Source: Bryobacterales bacterium
GTDB lineage: Bacteria > Acidobacteriota > Terriglobia > Bryobacterales > Bryobacteraceae
Reading direction: 5' to 3'
Assembly: GCA_020847315.1 (NCBI GenBank)
Contig: JADLCF010000299.1
Coordinates: 1 to 52,149, forward strand
Length of the DNA stretch: 52,149 nucleotides
Position numbers and translations under genes: made by a program. Of the stretch, positions 32,658 to 42,789 are shown piece by piece; position 1 is the stretch's first letter; each line of letters begins with the position of its first letter. Under the pieces are notes generated by a model, which was not told where the DNA came from, made no database searches, and worked only from the letters and a program-made list of their open reading frames with translations.

Positions 32658-33731
32658 GTGATCTGGGTTTTCTGGGCGGTCCTCATTCCGTTTGCGCTAT
32701 TGATCGCGCTCCTTGTATTGGGCCTTCTCTATCAAGCCGCCGGCGAATGGGTGGATCGCCGCCGATTTCCCGCGCCCGGCCGCCGGGTGAACGTAGACGG
32801 GCAATGGCTCCACTATATCGAAGCCGGGCCCGTTCCCTCGGGTGAGGATGAGCGCCGCGCCGGGCCGGTTCCCACCGTCCTTCTGGAAGCGGGAATCAGC
32901 GCGAGCAGCATCACATGGTCTTCGGTGATGCCGCGGCTTTCCCGCCACGCCCGGGTGATCGCCTATGATCGCGGCGGCCTTGCGTGGAGCGGCCCGGCCC
33001 ACGATGCCCGGCTCGCCGATCGCCTGGTGGTGGAATTGGAAGGCTTGCTCGAAGCCGCCCAAGTGCGCGGGCCTCTTATTCTGGTGGGCCATTCCTTCGG
33101 AGGCTTGCTCTGCCTGATGTATGCGGCGAAGCATCGCGAGCGGGTCTCCGGCATCGTGCTGGTGGACCCGGTAACGCGCTGTGAGTGGATCCCCCTGCGG
33201 CCGAATCAGGCCGCGCGACTCCATTACGGAGTTCGCATGGCGCTCCGTGGAGCGCTTCTCGCGAAGTTGGGCATCGTGCGCCTGGCCCTCAGCCTGCTTG
33301 TCAACGGCGCGCGCATGTTCCCTCAGGCGATCTCGAAAGCGGCCAGCGGTGGCGCCAACCGGGCGATCGAACGCTGGATCGGTGAAGTGAGGAAACTGCC
33401 GAGGGAATCCTGGCCGGCCATCCGCGCCCATTGGAGTACTCCGAAGACCTTCTTTTCGATGGCATCGCATCTCAAGAACCTGCCGGAGAGCGTCACCCAG
33501 TATGATGCGGAGAATTTCCCGGTACACGTGCCGCTCACTGTGCTGAGCGCGGAATCCGCGAGCCCTTACGCGGTGGCGGAACATCATGCGGACGCCAAGC
33601 GGTCCTTGATCGGGCGGCACCGGGTCGTGCCGGAGAGTGGCCATTGGATCCACCTTGATCAGCCGGAAGCCGTCATCGAATCCGTCCTCCGCCTCATTGA
33701 TTTTGTCGAATCCCTCCGCCGTTCGGGTTGA
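32658..33731 (+). CDS. Alpha/beta hydrolase with N-terminal membrane anchor
   Basis: A 357-residue protein whose proposed GTG start (32658) places a membrane helix at residues about 3-25, followed by an alpha/beta hydrolase fold. Nucleophile elbow: GHSFGG (Ser146). Oxyanion-side YDRGGLAWS (about 103-111) and a C-terminal ESGHWIHLDQPE with the catalytic His complete the pattern. Esterase, lipase or haloalkane dehalogenase-like activity is possible; substrate unknown. The frame is open to 32274, but the added part is Arg/Pro-rich and runs antisense into the divergent phosphatase gene. A TAGAAT box lies 3 bases before the GTG, so the exact start is uncertain. It separates the two signalling gene sets. 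Confidence 0.75.
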   Translation: MIWVFWAVLIPFALLIALLVLGLLYQAAGEWVDRRRFPAPGRRVNVDGQWLHYIEAGPVPSGEDERRAGPVPTVLLEAGISASSITWSSVMPRLSRHARVIAYDRGGLAWSGPAHDARLADRLVVELEGLLEAAQVRGPLILVGHSFGGLLCLMYAAKHRERVSGIVLVDPVTRCEWIPLRPNQAARLHYGVRMALRGALLAKLGIVRLALSLLVNGARMFPQAISKAASGGANRAIERWIGEVRKLPRESWPAIRAHWSTPKTFFSMASHLKNLPESVTQYDAENFPVHVPLTVLSAESASPYAVAEHHADAKRSLIGRHRVVPESGHWIHLDQPEAVIESVLRLIDFVESLRRSG

Positions 33732-33797
33732 TCGGTTTGCTGCGGCAGCAGGGAAGCCGTTACCGCGCGGCCACCTTTCCACCGTACACTGGAGACG

Positions 33798-33872
33798 ATG
33801 GGATACGAATACATCGGAATCATCGTGGTGATTCTTCTACTCCTGGTATTTCGCTTTAAGGGCGGTGGCTGA
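33798..33872 (+). CDS. Possible 24-residue single-pass membrane peptide
   Basis: ATG at 33798 opens a 24-codon frame: MGYEY, then the hydrophobic run IGIIVVILLLLVF, then the basic/Gly tail RFKGGG and a stop. This is the plan of many bacterial one-helix micropeptides. GGAG lies 3 bases before the ATG, which is close but usable. Too short to be sure; the strongly hydrophobic, in-frame composition is the main support. Confidence 0.4.
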   Translation: MGYEYIGIIVVILLLLVFRFKGGG

Positions 33873-34009
33873 GCGCCCCGCCGGCCCGACGGTTCGCCGG
33901 GCGCATGCGGATTGAAACCTGGAAAGAAGGATTGACGCTTCCGGTTGCGCCGGTCCACCGGCCGGAAACCGGGCCCACGGCCGCACTGGGTTCCCCTCGG
34001 GAGACATCG

Positions 34010-34069
34010 GCGGCGATTGTGGAGTCTGGCATGCCTCTCGCCTTCCGATTCCTGGCACAATCGCCGCCT
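34010..34069 (+). promoter_or_regulatory. 13-base perfect inverted repeat upstream of regulator
   Basis: GGCGGCGATTGTG (34010-34022) and CACAATCGCCGCC (34057-34069) are exact inverted copies 34 bases apart, ending 25 bases before the response regulator ATG. Spacing of about 47 bases centre to centre (4.5 helical turns) could suit looping by a regulator or an RNA stem in the leader. Confidence 0.45.
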
Positions 34070-34094
34070 CTTCGCCGTAAGATAGAGGCAGGAT

Positions 34095-34547
34095 ATGGAA
34101 CCGGCGCTCTACCGCTTAGCATCCCGCATCCTCGTGGTGGATGACGAGCGGCATATTGCGCGCTTTCTCCAGTTCCTCCTCAAGAAGGAGGGTTACCAGA
34201 CGGCTCTCGCCTTCGATGGTGAGACCGCGATCGAGATGAACCGGTCTTTCAAGCCGGACGCGATTCTGCTAGATTTGGTTCTGCCCGGTATTTCCGGTCT
34301 TGACGTTCTCAAAACGATTCACGCTTCAGTGACGGAAGATTCTCCCCACCCCGTGATCCTGCTGCTTACCGGGCTGAATTTGCAGGATATTCCCGCCGAT
34401 ATCATGGAATTCGGCGTAGCGGCTCACTGCGCGAAACCCGTCGCGCCTTCCACCCTGCTGCGGCACCTGCAGCGTCACGGGCTTTTCGGATACGCCTCCA
34501 CCCGGATGGTGCAACCGGGCATCGCATCGGTGGGGAGCGGCCAGTAA
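34095..34547 (+). CDS. Response regulator receiver-domain protein
   Basis: A 150-residue stand-alone receiver. The acidic pocket is VVDDE (Asp16, Asp17), the phospho-acceptor Asp60 in ILLDLVLPG, the switch Thr in LLLTG and Lys in CAKPV. There is no output domain; after the receiver only about 25 residues remain. It ends 6 bases before the GAF-PP2C-HATPase gene, so it likely controls that protein, directly or in a complex, as in other receiver/PP2C pairs. Its histidine kinase is not in the window. Confidence 0.92.
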   Translation: MEPALYRLASRILVVDDERHIARFLQFLLKKEGYQTALAFDGETAIEMNRSFKPDAILLDLVLPGISGLDVLKTIHASVTEDSPHPVILLLTGLNLQDIPADIMEFGVAAHCAKPVAPSTLLRHLQRHGLFGYASTRMVQPGIASVGSGQ

Positions 34548-34553
34548 CTCCGG

Positions 34554-36725
34554 ATGGACCCCGCCAACGAGTTTCTCCCCTATGCCGCGGGCGACGCGGT
34601 CTTCGCGTTGGAGCCGCGCGTTCGCAAGGCACTGAGCGGACGCCCCGCCGAATTCGCCCGCGCCGCCGGGGCCGCGCTTGCGTGGGAGTACTCCGGGAAC
34701 CTCACCTGGATCGTCGAACAACCCGATGCGTCTTTCACCATCGTGAACGGGAAATTTGTCCCCCGCGGCATCCCGGAAAGCGCCGGCGAGGAGGAGGAAC
34801 CCTCCCAGCCGGTGGAAGCCGAATCTGAGCGAGGCGCCTGCCGCCACTATCGCCGCATCCCCGCTACCTTGCAGAACCTGTTGGTAGGGCACATCCATCT
34901 TTGCTCGCCGAATCGCGCCTTGGCGTCCGGCCTCAACAGCCTGCTCGGCTGCACCCTGGAACTCGTGGATAAGGAACGCCAGGAGGAAGCGCTACTTGAG
35001 GAATTGAGCGCCAGTTGGGAGAGCCTGGACGCGCTTTTCGAATGGACCGTCGACATGCGCAACCTGCCGGATCGGCAGGACCTCCTCAACCGGATCGTTG
35101 AGCGCGCCGTGGCTGTGCGCGCCGGGGCCAATGCCATTCTCTGGATTGAAGACAATGGCGCGCTGATCCCCACTGCCTGGGTTGCGCCGGCCGTCCCTCA
35201 GCCCCGGCCTCTGCAAACCGGTATCGTCGGGCGCGCTCTCGATCAGAGGAGCAGCCTGATCCTCCGGCGCGCCGGGCACCTCTCGCATATCCTCGATGAC
35301 GAACCGGAACTCCGCGCGGCGGCCTCCGTGGTGGTCGTGCCGATTTCCACGCAAAGCCAATTGCACGGGGCGCTCGAAGTCTGGACGGACGATTGCGTGG
35401 AAGATTTTGAGTCCCCCCATCTCCGGCTGCTGGAAACGCTTGCCATGCAGGCCGCCTTGGTGGTGGAGAATGATCGGCTCTACTCCGTGCAGTTGGAATC
35501 GGAGCGCTTGCGCCAGGAAGTGGATATCGGCTCCCGCATTCAACAATCCCTGTTGTTTTCGCGAGTGCCGGATCGAATCGAAGGCGCCACGATCGCCGCC
35601 CTTACGCTGCCTTCCAAGACGATTGACGGCGATTTTTATGAAGTCGTCGACTACAACCCATCCTGCTTCGATGTCGTGGTGGGCGATGTGATGGGCAAAG
35701 GCGTGCCGGCTGCGATTCTGGCGGCCGCGGGGAAGAGCGGGCTCTTCCGCTCCCTCTGCCAGCTCATGGTGGACACCGGCCGGCGGGAGATTCCACAGGT
35801 GGATGCCATCGTCACCAGCCTGAACGCCGCGGTTGCCCGCCAGATGATCAGCGTCGATAGCTTCGCCAGCCTGAGCTATGCCCGGTTCGATCTCGTTCAG
35901 AATCTGGTAACGTTCGTGGATGCGGGCCATACGAAGACCTTTCATCTCCGCATCAGGGATCAGCAGACCTTTATTTTGCAGGGAGACAACCTGCCTCTGG
36001 GCGTTCTCCAGGAGGAAGTCTATCAGCAGGTTGCGCACCGTTTCGAACCCGGCGATCTCTTCGTGTTCTACTCGGATGGCGTCACCGAAGCCCGCAGCCC
36101 TTCCGGGGAATTCTTCGGGGAGTACCGGCTCTACGAGTGTGTCCGCGAGTTCGCGAATCTGCCCGTGGAAGGGCTGATCGAAGAAATCCGGGCCGCCGTG
36201 ATCGCATTCAGCCAGAGGGAGATTTTTGAGGACGATCTCACCTGCGTGGTGGTCCGCATCAATCCCAGGCCGCCCGCCAGCGCGGAGACGCGGGAGAGCC
36301 GCGTATTTTCGAGCGATCTCAAGGAACTCTACCGGATTCGGCAGTGGGTGAACGACCTCTGGCTGCGCTGGGCGCCAAGATCGCATGCGGAAGATGCGCT
36401 CTATCAGCTCATCCTTGCCGTGAATGAAGTTGCAAGCAACGTCATGCGGCACGCCTATGGGAACGATCCTTCGCAGCGGCTGCGCATCACCGCATGGGTG
36501 GAAGACGGGAAATTCTGTCTGGAATTGGCGCACACGGGAATTCCGTTTGATCCGGCCTCAAGCAAGCCCCCCAGCTTCGATGGGACGCGGGACGGGGGCT
36601 TCGGCGTATTCATCATCGCGAAATCTGTCGATAAGATTGTGTACACGCGGAACGACGGAGACTGGCACACGATTAGAATAGTGAAGAGCTTTGGCCACGG
36701 GCCGGATCCGGCGCCCGTAGGCTAA
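34554..36725 (+). CDS. GAF-PP2C-HATPase fusion partner-switching protein
   Basis: A 723-residue soluble protein. Residues 1-160 form an unassigned N-terminal part with a Glu-rich linker (about 77-92). A GAF domain lies at about 165-310, a PP2C domain at about 325-570 and an RsbW-like HATPase at about 580-712. PP2C ligands are intact: DGDFYE (358-363), Asp378, Asp508 and Asp560-Asp561. In the HATPase domain the N box NEVASNVMRHAY (Glu625, Asn629) and GGFG (681-684) are kept. The G1 Asp is His660 (AHTGIPFDP), so ATP binding may be altered. Such a fusion joins kinase and phosphatase of a STAS switch in one chain; the cognate STAS gene follows 40 bases on. Confidence 0.9.
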   Translation: MDPANEFLPYAAGDAVFALEPRVRKALSGRPAEFARAAGAALAWEYSGNLTWIVEQPDASFTIVNGKFVPRGIPESAGEEEEPSQPVEAESERGACRHYRRIPATLQNLLVGHIHLCSPNRALASGLNSLLGCTLELVDKERQEEALLEELSASWESLDALFEWTVDMRNLPDRQDLLNRIVERAVAVRAGANAILWIEDNGALIPTAWVAPAVPQPRPLQTGIVGRALDQRSSLILRRAGHLSHILDDEPELRAAASVVVVPISTQSQLHGALEVWTDDCVEDFESPHLRLLETLAMQAALVVENDRLYSVQLESERLRQEVDIGSRIQQSLLFSRVPDRIEGATIAALTLPSKTIDGDFYEVVDYNPSCFDVVVGDVMGKGVPAAILAAAGKSGLFRSLCQLMVDTGRREIPQVDAIVTSLNAAVARQMISVDSFASLSYARFDLVQNLVTFVDAGHTKTFHLRIRDQQTFILQGDNLPLGVLQEEVYQQVAHRFEPGDLFVFYSDGVTEARSPSGEFFGEYRLYECVREFANLPVEGLIEEIRAAVIAFSQREIFEDDLTCVVVRINPRPPASAETRESRVFSSDLKELYRIRQWVNDLWLRWAPRSHAEDALYQLILAVNEVASNVMRHAYGNDPSQRLRITAWVEDGKFCLELAHTGIPFDPASSKPPSFDGTRDGGFGVFIIAKSVDKIVYTRNDGDWHTIRIVKSFGHGPDPAPVG

Positions 36726-36765
36726 ACGCCCTTGTGGCGGCCGAAACAGGAAAAGGAAAAACAAT

Positions 36766-37104
36766 ATGGCATTGGTTACCACGAATCTGGATGGCGTTAT
36801 CGTCGTGGAGATCCCGGGCCCCAGCCTGGATGCGAGCAACGCGAAGGACTTCAAGAACGAAGTGAGTCCTTTCTTGGCGAACGAGGCCAAGGTGATCTTC
36901 GATATGCAGCATCTCGGGTTTGTCGATTCGAGCGGCCTCGGGTCTATCCTTTCCTGTTTGCGTCAACTCAACGCATCCGGTGGCGATCTCAAACTCTGCG
37001 GCATGACCAAGCCGGTCCGCGCCCTATTCGAATTGGTGCGCATGCACCGCATCTTCGATATTTACGATACCCGCGAGCAGGCGCTTGCGGCGTTCTCTTC
37101 ATAG
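36766..37104 (+). CDS. STAS-domain anti-sigma factor antagonist
   Basis: A 112-residue single STAS domain. The canonical phosphosite motif FVDSSGLGS is present, with Ser56 the likely target after Asp54. Length and the LKLCGMTKPVRALFELVRMHRIF helix match RsbV/SpoIIAA. It is the third gene of the response regulator/GAF-PP2C-HATPase set and its probable substrate. It differs from the other STAS protein (25427-25804) in the phosphosite context (VDSSG against ISSAG), so the two modules may be insulated from each other. AGGAAAAGGAAA lies shortly before the ATG as a ribosome binding site. Confidence 0.92.
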   Translation: MALVTTNLDGVIVVEIPGPSLDASNAKDFKNEVSPFLANEAKVIFDMQHLGFVDSSGLGSILSCLRQLNASGGDLKLCGMTKPVRALFELVRMHRIFDIYDTREQALAAFSS

Positions 37105-37219
37105 AAACCCGCATGCTGCCACAGAAGTGTGCGCGGTGGCGACTCCCCGAATTGGCCCCGCTTATCCGTGCGGATTCCGTGTCCCATTCGCGGCTTCGGT
37201 GATTGTTTTCGGAAGAATA

Positions 37220-37238
37220 CGGGCGGCGACACCGCCCG
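37220..37238 (+). terminator. GC stem-loop after the STAS gene
   Basis: CGGGCGG (37220-37226) and CCGCCCG (37232-37238) form a 7-base stem with a 5-base loop, 115 bases after the STAS stop. The sequence after it (CATTCTC) is only weakly T-rich, so this is a possible but imperfect terminator. Confidence 0.35.
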
Positions 37239-37299
37239 CATTCTCAAACTATCACTGCCTTGCGGAACGTTACTCGTCACCATTGATACAGCGCGGCAA

Positions 37300-37327
37300 T
37301 TGCCGGATCGACGCCATTTGATAGAAT
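37300..37327 (+). promoter_or_regulatory. Candidate sigma-70-type promoter of acsA
   Basis: TTGCCG (37300-37305) and TAGAAT (37322-37327) are separated by 16 bases, which fits a housekeeping promoter. The predicted start would be about 60 bases before the acsA ATG, leaving room for the ACAGGAATC ribosome binding region. Confidence 0.5.
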
Positions 37328-37394
37328 CGAGACCAGCCACGCGGGCCGCCTGGGATGGCGGGCCGCATCTATCCCTTGAAGAGCGACAGGAATC

Positions 37395-39329
<1,935 letters not shown>

Positions 39330-39354
39330 CCTTCCATCCTGCGATCTCCTGCTC

Positions 39355-39406
39355 CTTTTGCCGCCAACCGGAGGCCAGACGGTTACCGGTTGGCGGCTTT
39401 CTTTTT
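39355..39406. terminator. Two-sided intrinsic terminator
   Basis: GCCGCCAACCGG (39360-39371) and CCGGTTGGCGGC (39386-39397) make a perfect 12-base stem with a 14-base loop, followed by TTTCTTTTT on the plus strand. On the other side CCTTTT gives a short run of A/T for the minus strand. It lies between the convergent acsA and PhzF-family genes and can serve both. Confidence 0.9.
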
Positions 39407-39424
39407 CGGCTGCGCCATGGCCCG

Positions 39425-40213
39425 CTAATCCGTACCCAGGATGAGCGCGCCGCGCAGGTAGAGCACCGCTTCCCCCTCCAGGCGCACTCGATCGCCTTCG
39501 AGCGAACACCAAATTTCTCCATGACGATTCGAGATTTGCCGGGCGAGAAGATCGGGCTTGCCGAGGCGTTCCGCCCAGTAGGGAACCAGGGTGCAATGGG
39601 AGGATTCCGTCACCGTGTCCTCCGGCGTTCCCAATGCCGGGGCAAAGGTTCGCGAAACGAAATCGCAATCGTAGCCGGGCGCGGTTGCAATCAACGCGGA
39701 GGGCGCCAGCCGGGCGAGTGCATCCATATCCGGCCGTAAGGCAGCCACGTCTTTGGCGTCGTCGAAGACGAAGACGGCGTCATGGCTTTCGAAAACCTCC
39801 CGCGGCTTGGCGCCTACGGCCTGGATCAACTCTTCCGATGCGGTCGAAGCGCTCGGCGGCGTCGCCCGGAAGTCCATCCGGAAACGCTCCCCGTTGCGCT
39901 CTACCTTGAGGCGGCCGAGCCGGGTATCGAAGAACACCGAATCGGAACCGTGCCCCACCTCCGTGAACACCACGTGGGCGCTGGCGAGCGTTGCGTGGCT
40001 GCATACATCCACCTCCGCTTGCGGCGTGAACCAGCGCAGGTGAAAATCCTCCTCATTATTGACGAAATAGGCCGTTTCAACCACGTTGTTTTCCTGTGCA
40101 ATCTGCTGCAAGAGCACGTCGGGAAGCCAATTTTCGAGAGGAATCACCACGGAGGGCTTGCCCTGAAAGGGCGAGGATGCAAAAGCATTCACTTGATAGA
40201 GCGTAAGTTCCAT
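39425..40213 (-). CDS. PhzF-family isomerase-like protein
   Basis: A 262-residue protein of the PhzF/diaminopimelate epimerase fold. The N-terminus MELTLYQVNAFASSPFQGKP and the catalytic Glu46 in NNVVETAYF are typical, as are the FTPQAEVDVCSHATLA loop and the TESSHCTLVPYWAERLGK block. Family members act as isomerases without a cofactor on varied small molecules; the true substrate here cannot be told, and no phenazine genes are present. The start is set to the ATG at 40213, where family homology begins. The same frame runs on for another 449 codons opposite the tolC-like gene, which is an artefact of G+C-rich DNA. Confidence 0.88.
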   Translation of the reverse strand: MELTLYQVNAFASSPFQGKPSVVIPLENWLPDVLLQQIAQENNVVETAYFVNNEEDFHLRWFTPQAEVDVCSHATLASAHVVFTEVGHGSDSVFFDTRLGRLKVERNGERFRMDFRATPPSASTASEELIQAVGAKPREVFESHDAVFVFDDAKDVAALRPDMDALARLAPSALIATAPGYDCDFVSRTFAPALGTPEDTVTESSHCTLVPYWAERLGKPDLLARQISNRHGEIWCSLEGDRVRLEGEAVLYLRGALILGTD

Positions 40214-40294
40214 ACTGGCATTATGCCCATTCCATTCCTTCGATTGCCAAGGCCGCGAAGCCCAATGGTACAGTGAGCATTTGGATCGGGCTTC

Positions 40295-41533
40295 ATGCTT
40301 TCGCGCATTCTTGTTTTGTTTGTATTGGTTTGCAGCGCTTCCGCGCAACAGCCGCTGAGCCTGGCGGACGCTGTGAAGCGTGCCTTGGAGAACCATCCGG
40401 ATATCGCCGCGGCCGGAGAGCGGGTGGCGGAACAGGAAGGGCTGCGAGTGCAGGCCGGCAAGGCCCCCAACCCCACGTTCAGCCTTCAATGGGAGAACGT
40501 CCGCGCCTGGCAGCAGCCGGGCTTCCGCATTGGCGAAGATAGCGATTTCTTCGGCCTGTTGCAACAGGAATGGGAGTTGTTCGGCAAGCGCCGTCAGCGG
40601 GTGCGGCAGGCGGGCGCGCAGATTGAAACCGCGGAGCTCGAACGGGAACTGGCGCGCCGTCAGGTTTCCCTGCGCGTGAAGCAGGCCTACTGGCATGCGC
40701 TCGCCGCGCAGCACCGGCTCCGGCTTTTCGAGGAGAATCTGGCCAATTTCGAGAAAATTGTCGGCTACCATGAAGCTCGCGTCCGGGAGGGCGCGATGGC
40801 TGAGGCGGATCTGATCCGCGTTCGTCTCGAAGGGGAGCGCCTGGCTCTGGACCGGAACGAAGCCGGCCTCGCCGCCGCCCGCGTCCGCCTGCAATTGCAA
40901 CTCGCCATGGGTGAGGAAAGCTTTCCGCCGATCACGTTGTCGGAGCCGCTGCCCGAAGCGCTGCCGGATCCGCCGTTTCCGTTGGACAGCGCCGAGGCCG
41001 TGGCGCGGCGCGTTGAGGTGCGGATTCGCCGGGCTGCTTTGGAAGAAAGCGCCGCCGGCACGGCGCTTGCACAGGCGAACGCACGCCCGAACCTCACGTG
41101 GGTAGCCGGTTACAAGCGCTCCGGCCCGTACAATACCGTCGTTCTGGGGGCGGAAGTTCCGCTCAATATCCGTGACCGTAACGAGGGGAATATCGCCGCG
41201 GCGAGAGCCGGTGAGCGCTATGCGGCAACGCTGCTGCGAGCCTCCCAGCAAGCCGTGCTCGCCGAAGCGGAAGCCGCTCTGGAGAGTTACCGCGTCTACC
41301 GCCGGCAATTGGAGCGAACCCTGCCCGCCTTGCGGCAACAGGCGATGGAGACGGCTTCGATCGCCGAGGCCGCATACCGGGAGGGCGGCGCAGATCTCTT
41401 GCGGCTTCTCGATGCGCAACGGGTGCGCATCGAAGCCCAGCAAACCTACGTGGAGGCGCGCGTGAATTACGAGCTCGCCATTGTGGATCTTGAACAAGCC
41501 CTGGGGATTCCACAGGCTGGGGGACAGCCATGA
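40295..41533 (+). CDS. CzcC/TolC-type outer membrane efflux protein
   Basis: A 412-residue outer membrane factor with a signal peptide (MLSRILVLFVLVCSASAQ) and two repeats rich in long helices typical of TolC. LSLADAVKRALENHPDI at the mature N-terminus is the family's opening motif. It should form the outer membrane channel of the tripartite metal efflux pump encoded by the next two genes. The stop overlaps the adaptor ATG (ATGA). A TTGCCA (40244-40249) and TACAGT (40269-40274) pair with a 19-base spacer lies upstream. Confidence 0.92.
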   Translation: MLSRILVLFVLVCSASAQQPLSLADAVKRALENHPDIAAAGERVAEQEGLRVQAGKAPNPTFSLQWENVRAWQQPGFRIGEDSDFFGLLQQEWELFGKRRQRVRQAGAQIETAELERELARRQVSLRVKQAYWHALAAQHRLRLFEENLANFEKIVGYHEARVREGAMAEADLIRVRLEGERLALDRNEAGLAAARVRLQLQLAMGEESFPPITLSEPLPEALPDPPFPLDSAEAVARRVEVRIRRAALEESAAGTALAQANARPNLTWVAGYKRSGPYNTVVLGAEVPLNIRDRNEGNIAAARAGERYAATLLRASQQAVLAEAEAALESYRVYRRQLERTLPALRQQAMETASIAEAAYREGGADLLRLLDAQRVRIEAQQTYVEARVNYELAIVDLEQALGIPQAGGQP

Positions 41534-42780
41534 TGCAGGGGAACCTCGCTCTGCTCGCACTGGCGGCGTTGCTCACATTCGTGTCTTGCAGCAGGGCTCC
41601 GGACGCTGCCGCGCGGGAGGGTTCCGCGACGCCCGCCGCCCCGGCCGAGGGCGCTGGAGAGGCCGGCGGCGCGGACCGCGTCGTCCGCCTGACGCCCGAA
41701 GCGCTCGCCATGGCCCGCCTCGTTCTTCTAGAGGCGCCCTCGCGCTCCATCCCCCACGCCATCCGTGCCTCCGGGCGCATCGCGATCAACGAGAATCGGC
41801 TGTGGCGGGTGGGCGCGGTCAGCGATGGCTTGCTCGTGGAGATGTATGCCAACGTCGACGACCCCGTCCGCCAAGGCCAGATTCTTGCCCGGCAGCATAG
41901 CCGCGCCGTGAGCGACGCCAGAGCCGCTTACGCGGAGGCGGCGAATAACCTCGCTACCTTCGAAACGCGCCGTTCGTTCTTGCAAGCACAAGCGGCGCGT
42001 GCAAGGCGGCTGTACGATCTGAAAGCCGCTTCGGAACAGGAGGTGCAACAGGCGGAATCCGACGTGCGCGACGTGGAAGGCCAGATCGCCAATGCCAAGG
42101 CTGAATTACAGCGCCGGCGAATCCATATCGAGGAGTTCCTCCACGTTCAGCCGGAGTCGTCCAAGGTCTCGGGAGACCTCGCCTCGGGCTACAAGAGCAC
42201 GGATCTGATTCCTGTCACGTCGCCTGTTTCCGGCATGGTGATGGAGCGCCCCGCCGCCCCTGGCACGATTGTTCCTATTGCCCAGACTTTGTATGTAATC
42301 AGCGATCTGTCGAATCTCTGGATGATCGCCGAAGTGCAGCAGCAGCAACTCGCCGCCCTCCGGGAAGGGATGGAGGTAGCCGTTCACACCCAGGCGTTTC
42401 CGGAGGAAACATTTCCCGGACGGATTGCGCGCATCGGCGCTGAGCTGAATCCAGCAACGCGGACGATCAGTGTCCGCATCGAAGTGCCCAATCCTCGGCT
42501 GCGTCTGCGTCCGGAGATGTACGCCGATGCCGAAATCGCCACGAGCGGCTCCGAGACGGGCGTCTTTCTTCCCACGGACGCCATCCAGGATTTGAACGGA
42601 CAGGCGGTTGCTTTTGTGAGGATCGCGGAGGGCGCCTTTGCCGTCCGCCCGGTGGAAACCGGCGCCATGCGCGATGGGATGCGTCTCATCCTCTCCGGGG
42701 TAAGCGCCGGGGAGCAAGTGGTGGTGCGCGGCAGTTTTCTGCTCAAGTCCAAGCTATTGGAGGCCTCGCTTGCCGAGTGA
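41530..42780 (+). CDS. RND efflux periplasmic adaptor (CzcB/CusB-type)
   Basis: A 416-residue membrane fusion protein. The N-terminus MMQGNLALLALAALLTFVSCSRAP looks like a lipoprotein signal with Cys20 or so as the acylated residue, although the lipobox FVSC is not ideal. A flexible Ala/Gly linker, a beta-barrel/lipoyl half-motif (ALRVG-type region near 90-115), a coiled-coil hairpin (about 120-195) and the second lipoyl half (DLIPVTSPVSGMVMERPAAPG) follow. It should bridge the CzcA-like pump and the TolC-like channel. It has no His- or Met-rich N-terminal metal-binding region, as seen in some CusB proteins. Confidence 0.92.
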   Translation: MMQGNLALLALAALLTFVSCSRAPDAAAREGSATPAAPAEGAGEAGGADRVVRLTPEALAMARLVLLEAPSRSIPHAIRASGRIAINENRLWRVGAVSDGLLVEMYANVDDPVRQGQILARQHSRAVSDARAAYAEAANNLATFETRRSFLQAQAARARRLYDLKAASEQEVQQAESDVRDVEGQIANAKAELQRRRIHIEEFLHVQPESSKVSGDLASGYKSTDLIPVTSPVSGMVMERPAAPGTIVPIAQTLYVISDLSNLWMIAEVQQQQLAALREGMEVAVHTQAFPEETFPGRIARIGAELNPATRTISVRIEVPNPRLRLRPEMYADAEIATSGSETGVFLPTDAIQDLNGQAVAFVRIAEGAFAVRPVETGAMRDGMRLILSGVSAGEQVVVRGSFLLKSKLLEASLAE

Positions 42781-42789
42781 ATCCGCCTG

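Larger units (their letters stand above)
33732..34094. other. 363-base gap before the response regulator
   Basis: This holds a possible 24-residue membrane peptide (33798-33872), a perfect 13-base inverted repeat (34010-34069) and a TAAGAT box (34079-34084) 11 bases before the response regulator ATG. The middle part shows no coding pattern I can support. Confidence 0.5.

Noticed and set aside
34992-36533. Open minus-strand frame of 513 codons opposite the GAF-PP2C-HATPase gene
   Set aside because: Antisense shadow with no domain; the plus strand has complete PP2C and HATPase motifs.
40214-41560. Long open minus-strand frame continuing the PhzF-family gene for another 449 codons
   Set aside because: It is antisense to the TolC-like gene, has no domain, and the PhzF family starts at the ATG at 40213. 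It is an artefact of G+C-rich codon use.
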